Under the pieces are notes generated by a model that worked only from the letters and a program-made list of their open reading frames with translations, ran no database searches and was not told the DNA's origin. From positions 80,021 to 119,794 of the forward strand of contig KQ482051.1 in assembly GCA_001430745.1 (NCBI GenBank): a DNA stretch of 39,774 nt, read 5' to 3'. The number at the start of each line of letters is the position of its first letter. Position 1 is the first letter of the stretch. Below are positions 21,934 through 31,130 of this stretch, piece after piece. Made by a program: the position numbers and the translations under genes. Source of the stretch: Auxenochlorella pyrenoidosa (taxonomy: Eukaryota; Chlorophyta; Trebouxiophyceae; Chlorellales; Chlorellaceae).

Positions 21934-23083
21934 ATGCGCACCGGTGCCGTCGCCATCATGGCGGCCCTCCTGCTCGTCAGCAGTCTCTGCGCTGCGCAGG
22001 CCAAGAGTGAGCCGGGAGGAGGCTGAGTATGGAGATGATGAACTGACATCTCGTGGCAGTTGCGGATGGACGCTCAGCTGCTGCACTGCCACCAGCTGGC
22101 ACCGCCTCCGCTCCCGCCCAGCCAGATCGAAGCTGCCAGACCAGATTTTGCCCTTGTGCAGCTGCTCCTGCAGCATGCAGATCACTCTCGCCATCTCCCC
22201 ACAGTGCTTCGCCTCGTCACATCACCCCGCACCCTATCACTTCTGCCTCGCAGCCATCCCGCTGACCTGGGTGCACGGCCGTCGCTTTGCCAACATCAAC
22301 GCCTGTGTGGGAGACACTGTCACGTTCTCCTGGTCCAATGGATCGCAGCACGATGTGGTGGAGGTGAAGGTGAGACAGGCAGGCAGTGGCAGAGTGGGCG
22401 AGGCGTGGAATGGCAGCCGAAGTAGGCATGGCGAATGGCGGCAGCAGGGGGGCGCAGCCCCACTGCATTGGATAGAAAGCCTTGCAGCAGATGGCAGGGA
22501 TGGCGCTGCTGGGATAATGTACCTCCCGCTCTCCGCCGGCTGAAAGCTCTCCCACCCTTCAACGCTCCCTTGCCGCCTGCAGTCGCGCACGTGCAGCGCC
22601 TCGGGCGGCTCTCGCCTCACCGGCGTGTCCACCAGGGGCTACAAGGCTGTCAAGCTCAGCAAGGCTGGCACCCGGCACTTCATGTGCAGGCGAGTCGGGC
22701 AGTGGGGACTGGGGAAAATTGCAACCGCCTGATTGGACATGCAGTGGTCAGCCAACTAGCCCGTTTGATGTCTGCCTGCCCACAGCTGCTCAACCAGGCA
22801 GCTGGGCAGCCGCCTGCCTGCCTGCCTGCCTGCCTGCCTGCTGTTGATCATGCAACTAGCAGGCTGTGGACTTAAGGCACTCATGTAGCATTGAATGCAA
22901 CACAAGAAGCAGGGCAGCAGCAGGGTCTGTTCCCTCAGCCGAGGCAGCAGGCTCACCACCCAGCGACTGCTCCACTGATCGGCTCATGAGCCCCTTTGTC
23001 TCCCTTGCTTTCCGTGCAGCGTGGGCCTGCACTGCGCGCTGGGCCAGATCGTGACTGTGAGCGTGAAGTCCTGCTCTGGCTGA
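21934..23083 (+). CDS. small secreted cupredoxin (stellacyanin-like blue copper protein)
   Basis: Single-domain electron carrier or copper-binding protein outside the cell. Exons: 21934-22006, 22254-22369, 22583-22689, 23020-23083; 119 residues. The signal peptide is clear (MRTGAVAIMAALLLVSSLCA, cut near AQA). The mature domain has the phytocyanin pattern: GDTVTFSWSNGSQHDVVEV supplies the first His, and FMCSVGLHCALGQ supplies Cys, the second His and, four residues later, Gln. C-x4-H-x4-Gln is the stellacyanin type; most plastocyanins and uclacyanins have Met there, so a low redox potential is likely. Further Cys residues can form the usual disulfide. There is no C-terminal GPI or Pro-rich tail, and at about 98 mature residues it is near the minimum for the family. 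The third intron starts with GC. Confidence 0.85.
22813..22840 (+). repeat. (CCTG)7 microsatellite
   Basis: Seven perfect CCTG units inside the third intron of the cupredoxin gene. Confidence 0.95.
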
Positions 23084-23263
23084 GCTGGGATGCTCCTGCC
23101 CTGGTGCTACACGCGCGTGCCACAGCACACCGCATGACTGGCCAGACAACGGCAGGGAAGGAAGGCGGCGGCAACCGCGTTGCTGTGCTGCTCAATCAAA
23201 TACCCTCGCACAACCCTCGCCTGTGCCATGCATTCTTCATTCATTCTTCTAGTACCGAGTTGC

Positions 23264-23268
23264 TGTAA
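23264..23268 (+). terminator. TGTAA polyadenylation signal, cupredoxin gene
   Basis: First TGTAA on the plus strand past the cupredoxin stop, 181 nt downstream of it. Confidence 0.6.
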
Positions 23269-23769
23269 TACGGGCTGAAACGTTTCAAGCGACAGAAGTA
23301 TTCGGGCTAGTGGGATGCTTCCAGCTGGCCTGCAGCGCCACGGCAAGAGTGCGTACAGATGCACGGATCGTTTGCGCAGTGGCATCTGTGGGCCGGCCTG
23401 CTATGAGTGAGTCAACTGCGTGTGTGCCTGAGTTGTTGACATGTTGCTAGATCTGGGCGACGTTCGCATGTTATCTGACAAAGACAACTGGGATCAAATG
23501 CAGGACATACTGCAGCAGGGCAGCTGCAGGCAGCAGGGTGTGCACTGCAATCGGCGGCAGGTTCCTGGCAAGCGCGACTGGCATCATGCGCCCGATCGCA
23601 TGCCCGGCGCACTCCTCGGCACGCGATCGTCGGCCGTTTCCACGTGCGGTGGCGTGCGATGGGCGTGTGCCAGTTTGCCAGTCGACAGATAAGGCCGCCG
23701 GCGGCTAAGGCTTGCCGTTCCGCCGGCTCTACAGTTTGTTACAACATTAAAGACGTAGTGGTGCTAAAA
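23269..23769 (+). promoter_or_regulatory. FEA1 upstream region
   Basis: About 500 nt without a supported gene. It includes a perfect 12-nt palindrome GCCGCCGGCGGC (23694-23705), 65 nt before the ATG, and several CACG/CGTG cores. FEA1 genes are iron-deficiency induced in other green algae; I cannot assign an iron-response element here by eye. Confidence 0.4.
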
Positions 23770-26700
23770 ATGCGCGTGAAATCCGCGATGCTGCTCGCGC
23801 TCGCAGCGCTGATGTGCGGAAATACCGCTGCCAGGCCTTCCCGTGGGCTCCTCCAGTCTTTTCCGGTGGCTCCAAACACAACTGGGGTGGAAAACGCGGG
23901 ATTTGTGTTCGGTAGCGATGTCGGCGGTGAGCTTGCTGTCTTGCCCTCAGCGGGTGTCTGCTGCCTGCCGCTTGCCGCATGCATTGAGGGCTCGGCCTGC
24001 AGCGGCTGCCAGCCAAGGCCCTGCCTGACCTGGGTCACCAAATCCCGCATCCAACATGCTGCCGCTTTCCCACAAATTGATGCATGCATCTCCAAGCCTC
24101 CGCCTCAACCGGTCCTGCTCTTCCTGAGATCTGCGCACTGTGACTTCTGGCCTTCCTGATCCCATCCTATCTGCAGCCTACACCCTGATTGCCCAGGACA
24201 TCTGCGACGTCTCGAGCGCCCTTTCCTCCAACCCACCTATAATTGGTGTTGCTATGGACATCTACGAGCAGGTGCGCGTTTTGGCAGGTGCCCGTCCGTT
24301 TGGCTGCATGCCAGCTCTGCATCATCTTCTGGCGCCGGGTGCCCAGTACAGCAGGGAGGGGGGCCAGCCAGCGGGAGATCACTCACAAGAGTGTCCCCCT
24401 GTTCATCGACACGCAGGGCAAGAACGTTCCTGGCCGCAACAACACTCTGCGCACTCTGAAGGGTGAGGCAAGCGGCAGGAGCAGGCTCATGTGGGACAGG
24501 CAGGATGTGTCGGCAGTGGCTGCGCCGCAGCGTGCATGTGCTGGTTGCAAACCGTCCATGCAAAGCTCACCACCTCGTGAACTACGCTCTACACTGCCGC
24601 CCTGCCGGTTAACTGTGCGCCATGACCCAGCGCGTCATGCACATCTCACCCAGCTCCAACCTGCAAACCGCCCATCCTCCACTGCCCCAAGCAGCCTTCG
24701 CCACTGGCTCCTTCTACGCCACCCCCCTGCCCTTCCGCCTGCGGTACATCGACTACCTGAGCGAGCTGTACTTCATGGACGCCGCCGTGGAGGAGGCCCT
24801 CACCCTCGTCCCCGCCACCAGCAGCGCGCAGGCAAGTGGCGCGGGAAGGGCGCAGCTGTCGTGCTGCGACTGCGTTAGTCACTCGGATTGCGCAGCAGGG
24901 ATGACAGCCCTGCGCCGTGCTCGTCACAGAAACATCTCCCAGCAGACCCCTGGCCTCTCTGCCCGCAGCAGCGGCTGCTGCTGCGGAAGGTCGCCTACTT
25001 TGTAGCACTACAGCTGCTGGCCATGCAACCTGGGCTGGCCATGGGCAGCGCTGCCTGCGCACACTGCCAACGCGCACGCTGCTCCACCCTCTCCTCTGCA
25101 GGTGCTGAAGCTGAGCCTGCAGGGCCTGCTGATGGTCAACTACATGATGCACGAGGTGGAGAGCGGCCTGAACAAGACCCAGAGCGGCGCCGCCAACAAC
25201 ACTGACCCAGCCAGGGGAGCTCCCCACAACCTGGACGAGGCATGGGGCATATATGCAGGCAAGCGGCAGCTGCTGGGCACAGGAAGCAGGCAGCAGCCCC
25301 TCCGTCATGCCGCCTGGCAGCCTGCGGAACCCAAAGCTGCACACCCACTGCAGTGCAGCCCTAGCCAGCTGCCCTGTTGCATCACCGCGCTGCCGCCCCC
25401 TGCCGTTCCTGGGGTCCCACCCACCCGTCTGCCTGCAGGCGCCAACGGCAGCTGCGGCAGCATCCTGGCGCTGGCGAACGAGATGAGCAAGGCGTTTGGC
25501 GCACGCCGGGACTCTGCCGACCGCACCAAGTGCGAGAGGTGAGAACGGCAGGAGGGCGGGGCAGCGCGCAGGACTGCAAGTAAGGTGGTGCAGTGCTTGT
25601 GGCTCGAGGATTGGGTCCCGGGGGAGGGGGGAGGGGGGACTCATGCTTTGACCGGGTGTCGCCCCTCAGGCTGGAGCCAGCCACTGCAGCCTCATTGCTA
25701 CAGAGACCGGCACTTAAGCACCTGCGGCATTGAGGCAGTCACCATCCTCTCACACAGCTCCGCCCCTCCCTGCCCTGGCCCACCAAACACGCAGCCCAAC
25801 CCACAACGCAATTCTGGGCGCCTTCAAGAGGATGTACGCCGCCGCCCTTGCCGGCAACGCCGCCGCCTTCAAGAAGGCAAGGGGGGCCGGCGGCGCGATC
25901 TGCACAGGGCACACCCCGACTTGATCCCGAGTTGCTGGAGCCCTCAGCTCGCATCTGCCCCGCGCCCCGCCACCCTTGGCTCCCCGATTCATCCGGGCCC
26001 GCCCAAGCCCGCCCCTGCACCACCCTGCAGGGCCGCGACAGCCTGGCCAGCCTCATCGCTGTGCCCTTCATCCAGGGCACCATCAAGTCTGCCGCCGAGG
26101 TCTCCCGGCGGGTGGCCCTCAAGCAGTCGGCAGCCCTGCCGCTGGCCCAGGTGCGCAGTTTGTGGCCTGCGGCAGCAGCCCACCAAGCCTGCCAGCCCGG
26201 ATGCTCTCAAGGGACAGCGGCGTTGCATGTCTTGATGCTTGCAAGGCATGACTGGGTGGCTGGTGCACCACTCAGTCCCCGCAGACTGCGATCCGTTCTA
26301 ACACACATGCTGCTCTCTCCTTTGACCCCACCGCTGCAGGGCTATGGCTACTGGCGCACCATTGAGCCGCTGGTGGCGGCTGTGGACCAGGCCGCCGCGG
26401 ATGCCGTGGCCGAGGTGTTCTTCCTGGACCAGGCCCCCCCCGCCGACGCCCAGGCCAAGGTGGGCGTGCCCAGGGTGCACTCTGGCGCCATGCTCTGGTG
26501 CAGCGCGCCCCACGTGGGGTGCAGAGCCGGCCGCGGGCGACTGCTATTGGCAGCTGGGTTTGGGTAGGAGTGGGTTTGGTGGTAGCGCGAGGGCTGTGAC
26601 CGCAGCGTGCACAGCGCAGCGCACGTCAGACCTCGCCGCCCATCTGCTGTCCACTTAAGCAAACACCTGCCCTCTGCCCGCCCCTTCCCCCTGCTCCCCC

Positions 26701-26942
26701 CGCAGGTGACTGCCGCCCTGCAGGGCGTGATCCCCAAGATGGGCATCCCCCCCGCCATGGTGGGCAGCCTGGGCACCAAGCAGTACTTGCAGTGCGACGG
26801 CACCAAGCCCGCCCTGGATGCCTGCCTCGCCAAGTGCCCCACCGTCCCGAAGGTCGTGTGCGGCGCCAACGGCAAGACCTACCGTTCCCGCTGCGCCGCG
26901 CTGTGCTACGGCACCACCGTGCGCCGCAGCGGCAAGTGCTGA
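23770..26942 (+). CDS. FEA1: FEA1-type iron-assimilation protein with C-terminal Kazal domain
   Basis: Member of the algal low-iron-inducible periplasmic family (FEA1/H43, Fea1 domain), secreted proteins that promote iron uptake. Exons: 23770-23926, 24177-24271, 24417-24462, 24695-24831, 24969-25001, 25102-25258, 25439-25538, 25795-25876, 26031-26150, 26340-26459, 26706-26942; 427 residues. The signal peptide spans about residues 1-21 (MLLALAALMCGNTAA). Family features are IAQDICDVSSAL, RYIDYLSELYFMDAAVEEAL, the N-x-T-containing KTQSGAANNTD and the hallmark GAPHNLDEAWGIYAG. The last 39 residues are an addition with Kazal spacing C-x3-C-x7-C-x10-C-x3-C-x10-C, including VVCGANGKTY. Kazal domains commonly inhibit serine proteases or stabilise extracellular proteins; the job here is unknown. 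Three introns start with GC. One exon is only 33 nt. The third exon might begin slightly earlier than chosen. Confidence 0.9.
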
Positions 26943-27927
26943 GGCGGCCGAGTGAGGCAAAACTTGAGAGACAGAAGACGTCTTGATTTTGTCATATTTG
27001 CTGCCTGCACCCTCAGTGACTGGCTGGCTGCCAATATCCCAAGCTGTCAGGCCCCAGCGTGTTTGCCCACTCTTGCTCTGTGCGGCAATCCAGCCTTGCC
27101 CTATTCATCCTGCCCAGTGCACGCCGGGCAGAAGTTTGATATCCACTTTTTCCCTCAGGTCCTGCTGCTGCGTCGAAGCAGCCTGCAATTCTCCCACGGT
27201 CTTAGTCTCATCACCAAGCATGTCACTTGCACGCATCCGCAGCGCACGCTTTGCCTGCTGAGCTTCAAGAGACTCATTCTGATGCCCTAGGCCATGCTCT
27301 GAGCGTTTCCATAATGTGAATCTGCATTACTGCACTCTTCCATCAACCCACCCATCTTCGTCTCAAAAGTTACACCAAGCGGTGTAGCTCAGAGGCCGAA
27401 CTCAGACAGGCAGCAGGTACCCATGACCAGTTGTCCATGTTCCAGACTTGCACGACGTAAGCTGAGCTCGCGGCGGGCCGCCATCACAGAAACCACCAGG
27501 TTCAACTCCTTCAGCTTTGCCCTGGGCCCCGGCGAGGTGTCCTGGGTGGCTGCCACCACCTTTGGGGCCACCACGCTGGCTGCGGCGGTGCATCTGAGCT
27601 GGCGGGGTGGCGCGCGGCGCGTCCCTGTGCTGACAGCCCGTCTGCCAACCCTTGTTCCTACAATTGACTGCAACTGCAGTTGTAACCAGTAACCGCTATA
27701 AACCCCTCCTGTACAAAAGGAAGAGGATGACGTGCTTTGCAGATTGGCCAGCGGGCAGTGGCGGTGGGGCTGCATGCCCACCAACTGTGCACTGCACTGT
27801 CCCCCTTCTGGAGTGCATCTGATCGACAGGACCTGTTCTCACACGCCACTTTTATGTGCGGCAAATGGGCTGCCTCACTTTGAACAGAAGGGCAAGCCAA
27901 TCGGCATCGCTCTCCGAGCCCTCCGCT
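26943..27927. other. FEA1 3' UTR and intergenic sequence
   Basis: AT-richer sequence to about 27420 fits the FEA1 3' UTR. The first plus-strand TGTAA is at 27681-27685, 740 nt past the stop. A GC-rich island at 27440-27650 has open frames on both strands, entered separately. The last 200 nt before 27928 should contain the chitobiase promoter. Confidence 0.4.
27389..27784 (-). CDS. possible short gene, plastid-leader-like product
   Basis: Open frame of 131 codons. From about the middle it reads like a plastid leader (RRAVSTGTRRAPPRQLRCTA) followed by KLKELNLVVSVMAARREL. Codons in the 27440-27650 island are GC3-rich. A TGTAA signal (minus strand, 27374-27370) sits 15 nt after the stop, which favours this strand. 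Against it: no family is recognised, the island is also open on the plus strand (27423-27692, including a hydrophobic VSWVAATTFGATTLAAAV), and it may simply be FEA1 3' UTR. An intron may shorten the head, with an acceptor before SIVGTRVG. Confidence 0.3.
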   Translation of the reverse strand: MVGMQPHRHCPLANLQSTSSSSFCTGGVYSGYWLQLQLQSIVGTRVGRRAVSTGTRRAPPRQLRCTAAASVVAPKVVAATQDTSPGPRAKLKELNLVVSVMAARRELSLRRASLEHGQLVMGTCCLSEFGL

Positions 27928-30676
27928 ATGACTTTGGCTGCCGTGCGCAACGTGATCGCAGTGCTGATACTCGTTTCCCGAGTCGCCGCCATGTCGTCAA
28001 TCCAGGGCGGCCCCGCCAGCCTTAGCACCGCCGTCGCCGCCACCGCATCCTGCCCCTGCAGCGACGCCTCGCTCTGCCGCCCCGTGACCACTCAGCACCG
28101 ACGAGAAGTGTTTGGCTTTGCAGTGCTCCCGAACACATCCTATGACAGGCGAGTGGCCGGCCGCAAGAGACGTGCTGGTGGCCCCCACACCGGTCCCGTC
28201 CACCGTCCCTCTTTGGCATTGCCCTGCACAAATCCTTGCCCCTCCCACCTCCACCCTCATCTGGTGCCACCACCCCTCCCCTCCCTGCAGCTACGACTGG
28301 AACCAGCTGACCACAGTTGCGTGGAACGACGACCCGCGCCTCATGTGCACAGCGCACGCAGCGGGGGCGCGCGTCGTGCTCGACGGGCGTGGCGCCAACT
28401 CGCCCGAGCTGTATGCCAGCCCCGCGGCGCGCACAGCGTGGATAGCAGACCGCGTGCGCTACGCCCGGGAGCGTCACCTGGATGGAATCAACTTTGACCT
28501 GGTGGGGGGGTGGGCGCCCTGCTCCCGCTGCGCTGCCCATGCACACATCACATTCAACATGCACCGCGTGTTCACCCCTGGGTGCGCACACCAGGTTTTT
28601 GGGGTTCTGGCGTCAAAATCCGGGGATCCAGGAGCCGGCATGCTGCACCCACTTGCCCAGCCATGTGTGCGCTGCTGGTGTGCAGGAGGACCCCCTGCCG
28701 GCGGGCGACCCGCTGGCTCGGCAGTACACCGCGCTGGTGGCAGAGGCGGCGGCGGCCTTCCATGCCGCCATCCCGGGCTCGCAGGTGGGCTGCCCAGGGC
28801 GCGGCGCGCGTGGTCTGTCAGCCAGCTGTCCCGCCGGCAGAGGGCAGGCAATCATGCGCTGCCAGCGCGGACCACCTGATAGCCTGATAGCCTGCCCTCT
28901 GCCGGTGTGACAGCTGGCTGACGCTGTGCGCCTGGCCTGACCCCCTGCTGGGTGGAACTGCCCTGCCCTGCGGCGTCGCCTGCCCTGCCTGGCGATCTCC
29001 CTGGCGTCCCTGCCCCGCTGGCGCAGGTCTCTGTGGACGTGCCCTGGAGCCCCCACGGCATTGACGGTCGGCACTTTGACTGGGCGGGCCTGGCGGCAGC
29101 GGCAGACCTGCTGTTTGTGATGGCCTACGACATGCAGAGCCAGGCAGGTGGGCGGGCAACGGGGGCCCGGGGGCGGCCTGTGCGGGACGGAGCGGCCGTT
29201 TTCGTGTGGGCAGCTCACCGCGTGCCCTGGGCCAGCTTCCCAGACCAGGGTGCTGGCAGACTGGCCGCGCACGCAGTCTTGTCTGCGTGCATGCACGATG
29301 CCTGTGGCACTGCTCAGATGTGGAGGTTTGTCGCGGCCCTCCGCATGCTCCCCTCCCCGCTCCCAATCCTGTCGCCTGCGCCGTGCCGCCCTCTCCAGAT
29401 CTGGGGCAGCTGCGTGGCCTCGGCCAACGCGCCCCTGGCGCTGGTGCGGCGGGGGCTGGGCCAGTGGCTGGAGCTGGGGGTGCCCGCCAACAAGCTGGTG
29501 CTGGGGCTGCCCTGGTGAGGGGGCTGCTGGGCGGGGTGCCGCAGTGGGGAGGGTGGGATTGCCTGAAAAACAGGCAAGGGCTCCCCGCAGCTCCCTGCAA
29601 GTGACTTGCTGCATCGGAACCTTGGACGCTCAATTCTTCTGCGGCTGCGGCATCAAACGGCTGCTGCGGAGTGCGGGGGATCATGAGGGCGCGCACAGCA
29701 TGAGCGCCCTGAAGCTTTGGGCGCAGGCGGTGCGGGTTCACATGCGCGCTGGGCCACCCACCCTGTATCCCTGCGCTTGCGAAGAGCTCTCCTGCTTCAC
29801 CTCTGGCTGCCTTTCCTCCCGGCAGGTATGGCTACCTCTACCCCTGCACCAACACCGCCTTCCAGAGCGGGGCGGAGCGGCTGTGCGCGCTGCCGCCTGT
29901 CGGCTTCCGCGGCTGCCCCTGCTCCGATGCCGCAGGCCGGCAGGTGTGCTATGCCGACATTACCAGGGCCATTCGGCGTAGCGCAGCATGTGGCGGCAGC
30001 GCAGACAGCAGGAAGGGGGCAGCGGCAGCATTGCCGGCGGGAGCTGGCAGTGGTGAGTTGGGCGGCAGAAGGCACCATGCGGATGCAGCTCAGTCAGCGG
30101 AAGCGGCGCCTGCCCCAGAGGACCGGCTGTTGTGTGAGCAGGCTGTCTCTGATGAGTGTCAGAGCAGCCTCTTTGCACGGTGCCGCTACGTTTCAGATGC
30201 CAGCACGTGGTTTCAGGTGGGCACGTGGCAGGGGGTAGGTCATGGCTGCATTCTCTCCTTAAGCACTTCTGCTGTGCGCTTGTATGTGTGTGGGGGTGGG
30301 TGGGAGGTGGGGGCGTGTGTGCACGCGCTCGCACGTGTATGCGTGTGCCCCAATGCTCCAGCGCCTGGCTACCGGTGCCCCTTGCCAGCCAGCTGCCCTT
30401 TCGGTTTTGGTCACTGTTGCCCGGCTGCAGGTCTGGTACGACAGCCCCGCCAGCCTGGCTGCCAAGTACCGCCTGGCGGCGGAGCTGGGCCTGCGCGGCG
30501 TGGGCATGTGGCACCTCGACTGCCTGGACTACAGCTGCAGCGAGCCCCACTGCCGGGACGAGACGCGGGCCGTGTGGGCGGCGGTGCGGGCCTTTACGGG
30601 GCATGACCGCCCGCTCGGCACCGCCTCCAATTCCGGCTCTGGCTCGCTGGGTGCATCTCTTCAGGATTGGTATTAA
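27928..30676 (+). CDS. CTBS: di-N-acetylchitobiase (GH18)
   Basis: Hydrolyses chitobiose units, releasing GlcNAc from chitin- or N-glycan-derived oligosaccharides; acts in the vacuole/lysosome or outside the cell. Exons: 27928-28148, 28291-28501, 28686-28784, 29027-29143, 29399-29514, 29826-30216, 30431-30676; 466 residues. The start gives a signal peptide (AAVRNVIAVLILVSRVAA). Matches to animal chitobiase run end to end: CPCSDASLCRPV, YDWNQLTTVAW, catalytic DGINFDLE (Asp138 to Glu145, formed across a splice), DVPWSPHGID, LLFVMAYDMQSQ, IWGSCVASANAP, LVLGLPWYGY, CPCSDAAGRQV, VWYDSP and GMWHLDCLDYS. Asn in the third position of the GH18 DxxDxDxE motif is typical of chitobiases. A family-atypical insert of about 50 residues, Ala/Gly/His-rich, lies in the sixth exon before WFQVWYD. 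Two introns start with GC; intron 3 holds a large inverted repeat. Confidence 0.92.
28817..28922. repeat. 33-nt inverted repeat with hairpin loop, inside a chitobiase intron
   Basis: Arms 28817-28849 and 28890-28922 are reverse complements at 31 of 33 positions, and one of the two differences would be a G-U pair in RNA. Beyond one mismatch the stem continues four more pairs (ATCA with TGAT). The 40-nt loop contains its own perfect hairpin (GCGCT GCC AGCGC). No clear target-site duplication flanks it. Candidates: a tiny MITE-like element or a small-RNA precursor. Confidence 0.85.
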
Positions 30677-30696
30677 ATGGCACCTCAGGCAGTGAG

Positions 30697-30701
30697 TGTA
30701 A
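30697..30701 (+). terminator. TGTAA polyadenylation signal, chitobiase gene
   Basis: Lies 21 nt after the TAA stop, so the 3' UTR would be very short. Confidence 0.6.
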
Positions 30702-31130
30702 TGCTCAGGTATAGCCAGCTCGCGGGCAGTTCATGAGAGGCAGTTGGGATACAGGCGGCAAGCAGGCGGCGTCGAGAAAGGAAGTTGGGGCGTGGTGGGC
30801 AGGCCTGGAGCGGGGGCGTGGGACGGAGGGCCGGGCCCGCAGAAAATCGGGCCTGCCTTGAAACGGCAAGGATTGAGAGGGAGGCAGTCATTAAATTGTC
30901 AGGTGCCGAGCCAGTCTCGTCTGGAGGCAGCGTGAATGAGTGGAGGTATCCTCGGAGAGTCAGCAGAGTAAGAAGGGATAGAACGTTCAAGAGCTAGGGA
31001 GATTGAGAAGGCGAGCATGGATACGCTGGCACGGAGCACACGCGGGGGACCCGGGCGTCAGGAGCGGCGCCCGCACCGCTGCTGCGCTCCGCGCCCATCC
31101 ATCCGCCGCGCCTTGGCTGCGGCGCGCCGG
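30702..31130. other. intergenic between convergent chitobiase and ferroportin genes
   Basis: No coding feature. Purine-rich between about 30770 and 31010 on the plus strand. I found no TGTAA on the minus strand for the ferroportin transcript here. Confidence 0.4.

Noticed and set aside
22813..22840. Tandem CCTG units as a possible CRISPR-like array
   Set aside because: No spacers; an ordinary microsatellite in a eukaryotic intron.
24385..24416. Upstream extension of the third FEA1 exon (VPLFIDTQ)
   Set aside because: Looks coding-like but has no usable acceptor in phase; ACACGCAG at 24416 fits phase 0.
27381..27512. tRNA-like signals: TAGCTCAG at about 27386 and GGTTCAACTCC at about 27501
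   Set aside because: The two boxes are some 115 nt apart, the T-arm stem pairs at only three of five positions and no acceptor stem is visible.
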